Assembly (NCBI GenBank): GCA_016706255.1
Contig: JADJJZ010000001.1
Location: forward strand, 293,466-357,465
From: Bacteroidota bacterium
GTDB lineage: Bacteria > Bacteroidota > Bacteroidia > Chitinophagales > BACL12
Reading direction: 5' to 3'
Length of the DNA: 64,000 nt
This document shows positions 35,800-43,506 of this stretch, in pieces (the stretch's first letter is position 1; each line of letters begins with the position of its first letter). The notes below the pieces were generated by a model. It saw only the letters and a program-made list of their open reading frames with translations. It was not told where the DNA came from and ran no database searches. Both the position numbers and the translations under genes were made by a program.

Positions 35800-36849
35800 T
35801 TAAACTTTTACAGCCCATCGCAATTTTGCCGATTTTGCTCGCGGGTTATCATTACATTCTTTCGCAGATGGTCGTATCGGTTCGTTGGCAATTTCGCTGA
35901 ATATGCCGTCTCTGAATAATGCCTGAAACGCTTTTTTCACACGACGGTCTTCACCGGAATGGAAGGTTAAAATAGCCACTCTCCCTCCCGGTTTTAAAGC
36001 ATCCGGAATTTTAGATAAAAATTTATCCAGCACACCAAATTCATCATTTACTTCAATACGTAAAGCCTGAAAACAGCGCTGACAGGTTTTTTTAATTTCT
36101 TCTTTAGATAATTTTTTGGGTAAGGTATCCAGTGAAGTACTAATACAATTTTTTAAATGCGTTGTTGTTAAAATAGTTCCGCCTTTTTTTATTGTTGAGA
36201 TGATATTTTTTGCAATAATTTCTGCATTAGGTTCATCTGCATTGGAAATAAAAATAGCTGTTAATTCATCTACGGTACAATTTTTCAAAAATGCTGCAGC
36301 CGATTTTCCGGAATGTGGATTTAAACGCAAATCGAGCGGACCGTCAACTTTAAATGAGAAGCCGCGGTCGGGATTATCAATTTGCATGGATGACACACCT
36401 AAATCTGCCAAAATAAAATTAAATAAACCTGCTTCAGCAACAATTTGATCGATGCCTGCAAAATTCATTTTACGAATAGATATTTCCGATTCACCATAAC
36501 CAAAACCAGCCAGCCGATCACGGGTGCGGGGCAATTCAAATGGGTCGACATCGGTAGCAAATAAATGGCCGCCGGGTGATAAACGTTTTAATAATTCGAG
36601 GCTATGGCCGCCATAACCCAATGTAGCATCCAAACCAATTTGTCCGGGTTCAATTTGTAGCACTTCCATTATTTCATCTACACAAATGGAACGATGCATA
36701 CCTGCAGGTGTTTTTCCCTGAGCCAAAATTTTAGCAACATCTTCCGCATATTGCTCCGGATTATGCTCCTTATATTTTTCTTTAAAAGATTTCGGATGTG
36801 TACCATTATACCGAACCCTACGCACATGTTTTGGTTCCTGCTCGTCCAT
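35800..36849 (-). CDS. rsmH: RsmH-like 16S rRNA cytosine-N4 methyltransferase (divergent)
   Basis: This 349-residue class I SAM methyltransferase has GLDATLGYGGHSLELLKRL (SAM motif I), FATDVDPFELPRTRDRL, FILADLGVSSMQIDNPDRGFSF (motif IV) and ILTFHSGEDRRVKKAFQ, all RsmH hallmarks. In RsmH the usual N-terminus is a short 'YHxPVLL' segment; here ~50 extra basic residues (VRRVRYNGTHPKSFKEKYKEHNPEQ) precede MHRSICVDEIMEVLQ. It also lies outside any mraZ-ftsL-ftsI cluster. It could be the only RsmH or a paralog with another target. It is adjacent and convergent to the kinase gene with only 3 bp between stops. Confidence 0.78.
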   Translation of the reverse strand: MDEQEPKHVRRVRYNGTHPKSFKEKYKEHNPEQYAEDVAKILAQGKTPAGMHRSICVDEIMEVLQIEPGQIGLDATLGYGGHSLELLKRLSPGGHLFATDVDPFELPRTRDRLAGFGYGESEISIRKMNFAGIDQIVAEAGLFNFILADLGVSSMQIDNPDRGFSFKVDGPLDLRLNPHSGKSAAAFLKNCTVDELTAIFISNADEPNAEIIAKNIISTIKKGGTILTTTHLKNCISTSLDTLPKKLSKEEIKKTCQRCFQALRIEVNDEFGVLDKFLSKIPDALKPGGRVAILTFHSGEDRRVKKAFQALFRDGIFSEIANEPIRPSAKECNDNPRAKSAKLRWAVKV

Positions 36850-37500
36850 TATGCAAAAATGGGTGGGTTATGTTTTTTTAAGTTTACTTGAGTCTTTTTT
36901 ATTAGTGGTTTAATTTATTCTCATGTGGTAGCTTTGAGTCTAGTGTGTTGTTTATTCGGTAATGGAAAAGATGAAGTTAAGTAGTTAAAAAATTAGGTTC
37001 AAGTGTTCTTTTCGTTAAGTCCGTTAATATTTGTCCAGATTTCTTAAGTTATAAGTGTGGTATGGATTGAAGCTTGGGGCAATGATAAAGTGATTTAAGC
37101 AAGTGATGAGTGTCGAGCAATTTTCGAGGGTTATTTGAAGAAGTACAGTCAGAACCGCAAGCGACTTAATGAGGTCAGGCTTGTGCTGTGCGCAGACCAT
37201 TGTATTTCTTTTTAAATTTTTAATATTTGCTTTATAATTTTTAACTTTCGGTTTGGTGGGTGATGTTGTTTTGGGATAAGTTAAATGTGTTTTGCATTTT
37301 ATTTTTTGGGTAGTTTGTGTTTGTTGTATTGAGGTATTTTTCAAAGTTTTTCAAGTGTCTTTTGTGTGTAAGTGATTAGGAGAATATTGTTAGAAATGTG
37401 TGGAATTATTGTGAGAGGAGGGTGGCTGAATGTGGGGGGGTGATCTTTGAATGTAGTTTTATAAATAACTTCACTTAACAGAATAAAAAATTGGGCCTTC
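36850..37500. other. Gene-poor AT-rich stretch
   Basis: There is no gene I can support. A minus-strand frame (37024-37344) has Lys/Asn/Thr-rich, low-complexity translation (KPKVKNYKANIKNLKRNT) that looks like translated AT-rich DNA. A block with TGTGCTGTGCGCAGACCATT (37174-37193) is partly palindromic. It may hold decayed or repetitive sequence; I see no promoter or RNA structure that I can name. Confidence 0.45.
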
Positions 37501-37562
37501 AGCATAAAATAACTCAGGAGTCCTGTTCTCCGTCCTCGAACTGTAATTTCTTTTAGACCATA

Positions 37563-37939
37563 TTAGGCTTCCTCTGAACGTGTAATGCCAAGAGCGACTC
37601 CCACGAAGGTCTCCACAAAGTTTCCTTCAAAATTTTTTAACTGGGCAATACTTCCACCAAGTCTTTTCCCATAATTATACAATTAATCAGCATTTTTTAT
37701 TGACTTCCATCAGAGCTGTCGGCATATACTTATTCCACAGTTTCACTACAAAACATTTATCTGTTCCAGACAAGCACGTTATTGAAGTCATAGTGTAAGT
37801 GCTAAAATTACTTGGAAGTGATGAAATTTGCAATATAATCACCACTCCCCCTAAATTCTTGAGCCATTGAATTTCAGATACTTGAGCTACCAATGGGTAT
37901 CCAGAATAGAAATAATATCAAAAATTTAGACCTTGTCAT
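37563..37939 (-). pseudogene. Frameshifted small secreted protein
   Basis: An ATG at 37939 opens MTRSKFLILFLFWIP; the frame then breaks at a GGG/CCC triplet (37895-37897). Removing one base joins it to LVAQVSEIQWLKNLGGVV, giving a signal peptide that ends correctly in VAQ. The second frame runs to 37687 (...SGTDKCFVVKLWNKYMPTAL). A third frame just downstream (YGKRLGGSIAQ... ending EEA-stop at 37563) reads like the remaining C-terminus after further indels. The gene would be ~125 residues when repaired. The family is not recognised. Indels may be decay or sequence error. Confidence 0.55.
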
Positions 37940-37999
37940 TCCCAATTCATTTAACCAATTTTAAATTTATAAAACTAATTATTAACTCCACCAGCATTA

Positions 38000-38042
38000 T
38001 GCAAAAATAAGAAATGGCAACATGCTTTACAGGTTGCCATTT
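38000..38042 (-). terminator. Terminator after the hypothetical gene at 38067
   Basis: AAATGGCAAC (38012-38021) pairs perfectly with GTTGCCATTT (38033-38042). In the minus direction the stem is followed by CTTATTTTTGC. It lies 25 bp after the stop of the gene ending at 38067. Confidence 0.78.
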
Positions 38043-38066
38043 AAACAATAATTTATCGATTATTTA

Positions 38067-38582
38067 TCAATGTTCAATCTTCAAATTTTCATCCAGCCAC
38101 TCGTCGAGTTTTCCGTCTTCGTCGGCTTTGATGAGTTTTTCCATTTTTTTGTCTTTGGTGATTCCTTTTCCGCTTTTATATACGGCGATTAAATCGCGCA
38201 ATGCGGCTTTGTGTTTTTCGCGCATATTATCCACCTTTCCATTTTCCAATACATAACGAGCGTTGGAAGCTATAAAAATGACAACTATGTCGGGATTTTT
38301 TGTATCGAAATCGAGAATTATTTCATTTAATTCAACGGTTACTGTCGGACTTCCGTTTATCCATTTTACAACGAAGGCTGTAACTTCTTTACGTTTTTTG
38401 TCCTGTTCGTTGAGGGGGGTATTTACCAGCCATTTAGCTGCGGCGATAATGTCAGCATCATATTTATCGTAATCGGCAGCTTCTTCGAATTTGTAATTGG
38501 CGGGAACATTAAAATCTTGTGCCAGTAAGGGAGCGGCGTTAAATGCGCATAAAAATAAGGTAATGAAAAGTGTTGTTTTCAT
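38067..38582 (-). CDS. Small secreted hypothetical protein
   Basis: This 171-residue protein has a signal peptide (MKTTLFITLFLCAFNAAPLLAQ). The mature region (~150 residues) is Lys/Asp-rich and mostly helical, with ADIIAAAKWLVNTPLNEQDK, a short hydrophobic patch IVVIFIASNARYVLE and a charged end (KADEDGKLDEWLDENLKIEH). It resembles short exported proteins common in Bacteroidota with no assigned function. It is bounded by a strong terminator on its 3' side and a 55-bp gap before the next co-directional gene. Confidence 0.6.
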   Translation of the reverse strand: MKTTLFITLFLCAFNAAPLLAQDFNVPANYKFEEAADYDKYDADIIAAAKWLVNTPLNEQDKKRKEVTAFVVKWINGSPTVTVELNEIILDFDTKNPDIVVIFIASNARYVLENGKVDNMREKHKAALRDLIAVYKSGKGITKDKKMEKLIKADEDGKLDEWLDENLKIEH

Positions 38583-38637
38583 GATGTTGTTTTATTTGTT
38601 TAAGTAAAAATAGGTAAAACAGCTTAAAAATGCAATA

Positions 38638-39828
38638 TTATGGGTTAATGTGCTTTAGTTTTTTACGCCAAAACCGGTACACCATTATTGCGAGTATGAG
38701 TATACTACCGAGGTGCAACCACAAAGTTGTGCCAAAATTATAATCGTTATTTGCCTCCTTTAATCCTGGTTCCGGAGCTTGTAAACGCGACCAGACAATA
38801 AACATATCGGCTATGGGGAATTTTCCCAATGCAAATTGTTTTTTGTTGTTGAAAGAAATGGGAAAACCAAATGCTTCTGTACAAGCTGATAATTTGCGGG
38901 ACTGATTTGTTGCACCAAATTTTGCAAAGGTGCCAATGCCAACAATAGTACCTGTAAAACTCATACCAAAAACAACAGGCCCGGAATCGATATCACCGGT
39001 TCCGCTTGTGCCGGCGGGATATTCACGTATAGCAGGCAAACCTAAAATAGTATGCTGAAATTGTTTTTGATAAATAACAAATTGTTGTTGTGCAAAAACA
39101 GGGTCAATTTCGGCTAAAAAAATTAATATCAAACTCATAGAAGAACCGCGGGCGCCTTCGAGTGTATTTCCGGTTCCGGAAGCAGATTGATGCGGGATTA
39201 ATCCGGTTGCAGGATCTAAATGTGCTTTCACATTTACAATCCAATTTTGAATTAAAGTGTCATATAATGGTGTATATAATTTATTATATAATTGTAATGA
39301 AGCCATTGCTACACAAGCATCTGCAGGCCACGACATGTTTACATAGGAATCCGGAAAAGGTGTTGTTGCATTTGAAAAAGCAGCAGCAATTTCAGCACAA
39401 TTTTTTTGAAACAAATGTATACTTATTGTATCTTTTACAATAAGTGTCTGAATCATTTTTCCCAGCAAATAATTTTCCCAACCGCGATAAAAAATACCAT
39501 ACTCAGGTTGCTGTTGTTTGTCGAAAATTGTTTTTGCAGAATCACTTTGCAATCTGGCGAGTGCATAATTGGCTTCCTGTTGTGCATGTAAAAACAATAT
39601 TGAATCAGGGTCAGATTTTTTGGCGATTTCGGTCCAGGATAAACCGTACAATACATTTGCAAATACATAACCTTCAGGATAAATATATTGCATTTGTTCT
39701 GCTATGTGCTTTTCGTGCACTTGTGTTTCGAGAAAATTCAATTGTTTATGTGCAGATTCGAATAATTTTTCAGGATTATTTTGGCCGGGTGTACATAACA
39801 ATTTAAAATTGATAACCAGGATTATCAA
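38638..39828 (-). CDS. Membrane-anchored protein of unknown function, 5' end possibly frameshifted
   Basis: The open frame gives 396 residues from a TTG at 39828. An N-terminal hydrophobic segment (ILVINFKLL), an all-helical body with repeated Trp/Tyr-rich motifs (YGLSWTEIAKKSDPDS, FYRGWENYLLGKM, MSWPADACVAMASLQLY, GARGSSMSLILIFLAEID, GMSFTGTIVGIGTFAKFG) and a C-terminal membrane helix before RKKLKHINP are visible. The body looks like an alpha/alpha-barrel. A better start is ATG 39878: one missing T in the A6/T6 run (39864-39869) would give MNSFFSFFKYLFTIIFIL, a good signal-anchor joined to this frame. I cannot assign a function. Confidence 0.6.
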   Translation of the reverse strand: MIILVINFKLLCTPGQNNPEKLFESAHKQLNFLETQVHEKHIAEQMQYIYPEGYVFANVLYGLSWTEIAKKSDPDSILFLHAQQEANYALARLQSDSAKTIFDKQQQPEYGIFYRGWENYLLGKMIQTLIVKDTISIHLFQKNCAEIAAAFSNATTPFPDSYVNMSWPADACVAMASLQLYNKLYTPLYDTLIQNWIVNVKAHLDPATGLIPHQSASGTGNTLEGARGSSMSLILIFLAEIDPVFAQQQFVIYQKQFQHTILGLPAIREYPAGTSGTGDIDSGPVVFGMSFTGTIVGIGTFAKFGATNQSRKLSACTEAFGFPISFNNKKQFALGKFPIADMFIVWSRLQAPEPGLKEANNDYNFGTTLWLHLGSILILAIMVYRFWRKKLKHINP

Positions 39829-40004
39829 AATAAAAATTATGGTAAATAAGTATTTGAAAAAGGAAAAAATGAATTCATGGGTTCGTATGATTTATTCCAT
39901 TTGGCAATTTAAAGGTAAAACATCTCCTTAAACAATAAAAGGTTGGTATCGCTAAAAAATACGACTTGAGGCCGAAGGGCAAAATGGAATTAATAAAAAT
40001 CAAA

Positions 40005-40691
40005 TTACGAACGTGATCTGCGGGAAGTTGAGTTAGTTCTTTTTGCTGAACTTTTGCGACTGTTAGCAGCACTGCTTGTTCTTTTACCTGAAGTAGAAGT
40101 GGTTCTTTTACCACCTCTGGAACCGGTGTTATTGCGTGAATCGCTGTTACCACCTGAATTTCGCATGGTTCTGCTACCGTTTTATCTTTGAGAACGTAGT
40201 TGCCAGCTGAGTCGCGACCATTTGAACTATTAAGTAGAACGGGCGCATATGCGGTTGAGAGACAGAGACGGGTCTGCGAGTGAACTGTTTGCAGCTATTA
40301 TTGTGTATTTGTGCGGCGACCACGTGTTTTCGTGTGCGAGGCGTCGAGGAGGTGTGCTGTGTAACGCGAGGCGGTTTTGTTAAATTCTCCACCTTCGTAG
40401 CGATAATCATCGTCATCATAATCTTTCGTCGCGCGGGAATTTGATACGGTCATCAAACACCACGTGTATACGATACAAATACACATCAGACGACTGACGG
40501 CGACCTTGTCCGTTGCGACGGGAATCACTACTACTGTTTTCAGTATAATCGTAGTCTCACTTACACACAACAGTGACGTCACAACATAATGTTACACGAT
40601 TGTCGTTATAACGATCACCTCGTTCACGAACGTTATCATCGTTTCGATTACCGTTTCGTCTTGGGCGTCTGTTTCTTTCTAAGTAAGCCAT
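40005..40691 (-). pseudogene. Frameshifted Arg/Asn/Ser-rich low-complexity protein
   Basis: The sequence opens at ATG 40691 with MAYLERNRRPRRNGNRN and DDNVRERGDRYNDNR, then breaks. Coding-like fragments continue in other frames: DYDYTENSSSDSRRNGQGRR, KDYDDDDYRYEGGEFN, and finally MRNSGGNSDSRNNTGSRG... ending in STSRRSRS at 40007. Together they look like one ~225-residue disordered, basic protein with many indels. It may be a decayed gene or a repetitive region that was poorly sequenced or assembled. No known family; the composition resembles RNA-binding tails or histone-like Lys/Arg/Ser tails of Bacteroidota. Confidence 0.55.
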
Positions 40692-40998
40692 AATTAAAGT
40701 TTTAAGTTAGTAAATAATTATTTTTTAACCCTATGTTTTCAGGAGTATGTTTAAACGATTTAAAGGTAATTGGTTAAAAAAAAATGGCTGTTATATTATT
40801 TTTTCAAAATGTTACAACATTTACATTTGTGATAACAGCTGTTGGTTTTGTTGTTAATTTTGTTTTGTTGCGCATATATTTATTAAACAATTTTGTATAA
40901 ATTTCCAACAATATTTTTAGTAAATGTAATATGATAAGTTGAGCAGAGCACCACAAGCACAGCAATGAGGGGAAAATAGGGGTATTGAAGTATTCTGT
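40692..40998. other. AT-rich gap without identified genes
   Basis: The sequence is AT-rich with poly-A/T runs. I see no frame, fold or repeat of note. Confidence 0.5.
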
Positions 40999-41254
40999 AT
41001 GGTAATGAGTATTGGACCTGCTACGTCAGGAAAAGTGGACAGGTTTTTGTTTGGAAGCAGAAATGAACGTTATGTAGTTAAGATGAATAACAGAGAACTT
41101 TACGTGTGTTGCAATTAGGTGACATTGAAATTGTTGGTGGGGTTGTATGCAAAGTATTAGAAAAAGAAGCTGCTCATTTTAAATGAAATTATGAAGAAGA
41201 AAAACACAGATATTGGTTTAAATGTTGGAAGAAAATAATGAGGCACCAGAATAA
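40999..41254 (+). pseudogene. Frameshifted small gene of unknown function
   Basis: ATG 40999 opens MVMSIGPATSGKVDRFLFGS... NNRELYV, which hits a stop (CCN-stop). A one-frame shift continues LQLGDIEIVGGVVCKVLEKEAAHFK, and further fragments (NYEEEKHRYWFK, then MLEENNEAPE-stop at 41254) follow in other frames. Joined, they make an ~85-residue protein-like sequence. The family is not recognised. It lies within the same 36.9-41.7 kb zone as two other frameshifted genes. Confidence 0.45.
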
Positions 41255-41508
41255 AAGAATGAAAATCAATTAATTATATTTTCAAATACTGCAGTAATTA
41301 AGTCTGCACTGTTGGTTTTTTATCCGCAAATTGCGCAACCGGAATAGTATTTCAATTTTGCGCAGTTTGCGTTTTTTATTGCTTTTAAATGAAAACGGGA
41401 TTGTATTTGCGTTAGGGATCCACCTACGTTGCACTTCGGCGGACGGGGTAGGTTGGAATTTCGATAATTATTGCGCTGTTTTACTGAAAAGGATATTTCT
41501 ACTCGAAT

Positions 41509-41636
41509 CGCGTTAGGGATAGTAGCGGAAACCCCACAGCCGAGGAACGAGGCGAGGAGTTGCAGCGGATAGCCCGGCCCTATAGTAGATTAATAATTTG
41601 CGTGGGCAAATTATTAATCACTATAGGGGAACGCCC
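41509..41636 (+). ncRNA. Structured RNA-like element with 23-bp hairpin
   Basis: GCGTTAGGGATAGTAGCGGA, a GC-rich middle (CCGAGGAACGAGGCGAGG) and GCAGCGGATAGCCCGGCCC precede a long hairpin (41578-41628). In the hairpin CCCTATAGT pairs with ACTATAGGG and GATTAATAATTTGC with GCAAATTATTAATC, interrupted by one bulged A and closed by GTGG. A 'GGGATnGTAGCGGAAA...GCGGATAGCCCGG' core of this kind recurs between genes in Bacteroidota; it may be the Flavo-1 RNA motif (Rfam), which I cannot confirm. A truncated copy of the opening GCGTTAGGGAT lies at 41410-41420. The remaining gap up to 41757 has nothing else that I can identify. Confidence 0.55.
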
Positions 41637-41757
41637 AAAAAAAGTAAAATTTTCAATGGATTTGTGACAGGAGGGTTCTCCCCCTATTGCGGTATTTCAG
41701 TAAAGTTGAGTTGGTGGCAATTTTGGTTAGATAAAGTGAATACCTAAACCAACTGAT

Positions 41758-43506
41758 ATGCATCTGCCAAACATCGTTATGCGGCTTATTTTTGGGCTTT
41801 CGACAGTACTATTTTTTACTTGTTTTGAGAGTTATGGCGCAGTGCCCGATTCGAGTGCTGTGGTAGAAAATGGGGTAGCTGTGGACAGTGCCAAAAGTGG
41901 TGGCATTGGTGCGGGTTTAAATGGTGGTTTGCAATTAAGTAATTTACTCTATCATACTTCGCTGGATACGGGTTATCGCTCGCCGTTTTCGTATGTTTTA
42001 TCGGGACAGTTTAATTTAACCTGGAAAAATATTTCGCTGCCATTCAGTTTTGTGTTAAGTGAACAGGAGCGCAGTTTCCGACAGCCGTTTAATCAGTTTG
42101 GTGCTAGTCCGCAATACAAATGGATAACCGTACACGCGGGATATCGCAACATTACATTTTCACCGTATACACTTGCGGGACATTCATTTTTGGGTGGTGG
42201 TGTAGAATTAAATCCGGGGAAATTCAGATTTGGCGCTGTTTACGGGCGATTTATAAAAGCGGTTCGTGCGGATAGTGTGTTGATTTTACCGGGTGAATCG
42301 GCTTACGACAGATATGCATTTTCGGTAAAAATGGGCGTTGGAAAACCAACAAATTATTTCGATTTAATTTATTTACGCGGCTGGGATGATCCGAATGCGA
42401 TAATTAATCCGGAAGATACTTCGAGTGCACGACCCGCAACAAATAATGTAATTGGTTTTACCTTATATCAGAAATTATGGAAAAACTTTTTATTTAAAAT
42501 GAATACTGCTGCAAGTGTATATACCAATGATATATATGCTGCAGGTGCAGAGGCTAACGACCCCGGTTTACAAAAATTAATTACCACTTTTGATGTAAAT
42601 GGCACTACACAATTTCATTATGCCATTGATGGTTCGTTTGGATATAGTTCGCCGGTTTTCGGACTTGCAGTTGCCTATAAACGTATAGCGCCGGATTATA
42701 AATCGATGGGTATTTATTTTGTTACTAACGATGTTGAACAATACACTATAGTGCCGACATTAAATGTTTGGAAACGAAAAATACATTTGGGTGGAAGTGT
42801 TGGATTTGAGCACGATAATTTGGCATCAAACCGCGCTTATCAAACTAAACGCGTAATTGGTTCTGCCATTTTAAATTTTAATCCGAATCCGGTTTTTGGG
42901 GTTACGGGAAGTTTTTATAATTATAGTATCGGGCAGGTTGAAGGTATTAATCAGTTAAATGATACCATCCGCTTAGCCCAGGTAAATCGGGGCATTACAG
43001 TTACTCCGCGTGTAATGTTGGGCAAAAAACAATTGCGTCATCTTATTTTATTTACATACGATACCCGCAATTTAGATGATCAAAATATTTATACCGAATC
43101 GTATACTGAATATTTTACTACAACTGAATTACTGAATTATTCGCTTTCACATATTAGCGATGGCTGGAGTTTAAGTTTTAGTTTAAATAATAATGCTATT
43201 AAAAGTGAATTATTTAATACGGCATATAAAGGCGGGACTGTTGGTGGTTCAAAAAGTTTTTTTAATAATGCATTAAACGCAGGTATTAATACCGGATATA
43301 ATATTGTTTCACAAAATGAAATTACCGGCAATACTTTAATGACTTACAGTGCAAATGTGAGTTATCGGTTTTTGAAAAATCATGTGGTGAGTTTATTTGG
43401 ATTTTCGAATAATTATAAGAGTGCAATTGCCACTGCCCCATCGTACAACGATTATACTTTACGCATACAATACCAATATTTATTTTCTAAAAAGTCAATT
43501 TTATGA
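41758..43506 (+). CDS. Outer-membrane beta-barrel protein, first gene of surface operon
   Basis: This protein of up to 582 residues (an alternative start at 41779) has a signal peptide (~1-28, ESYGAVPD) and then a long run of amphipathic beta strands (LSGQFNLTWKNISLPFSFVLSEQ; YKWITVHAGYRNITFSPYTLAGH; FRFGAVYGRFIKAV; SANVSYRFLKNHVVSLFGFSNN; YTLRIQYQYLFSKKSIL), which suggests a barrel of ~24 strands or more. No plug or SusD-like neighbour is present. It overlaps the next gene by 4 bp (ATGA), so it is co-translated with the giant TANFOR-like protein and probably works with it at the outer membrane, for example as its porin or anchor. That role is inference. Confidence 0.72.
   Translation: MHLPNIVMRLIFGLSTVLFFTCFESYGAVPDSSAVVENGVAVDSAKSGGIGAGLNGGLQLSNLLYHTSLDTGYRSPFSYVLSGQFNLTWKNISLPFSFVLSEQERSFRQPFNQFGASPQYKWITVHAGYRNITFSPYTLAGHSFLGGGVELNPGKFRFGAVYGRFIKAVRADSVLILPGESAYDRYAFSVKMGVGKPTNYFDLIYLRGWDDPNAIINPEDTSSARPATNNVIGFTLYQKLWKNFLFKMNTAASVYTNDIYAAGAEANDPGLQKLITTFDVNGTTQFHYAIDGSFGYSSPVFGLAVAYKRIAPDYKSMGIYFVTNDVEQYTIVPTLNVWKRKIHLGGSVGFEHDNLASNRAYQTKRVIGSAILNFNPNPVFGVTGSFYNYSIGQVEGINQLNDTIRLAQVNRGITVTPRVMLGKKQLRHLILFTYDTRNLDDQNIYTESYTEYFTTTELLNYSLSHISDGWSLSFSLNNNAIKSELFNTAYKGGTVGGSKSFFNNALNAGINTGYNIVSQNEITGNTLMTYSANVSYRFLKNHVVSLFGFSNNYKSAIATAPSYNDYTLRIQYQYLFSKKSIL

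Noticed and set aside
37024..37344. 106-residue minus-strand frame in the gene-poor region
   Set aside because: Its translation is Lys/Asn/Thr-rich low-complexity text from AT-rich DNA, with no signal peptide, motif or neighbour link; not called as a gene.
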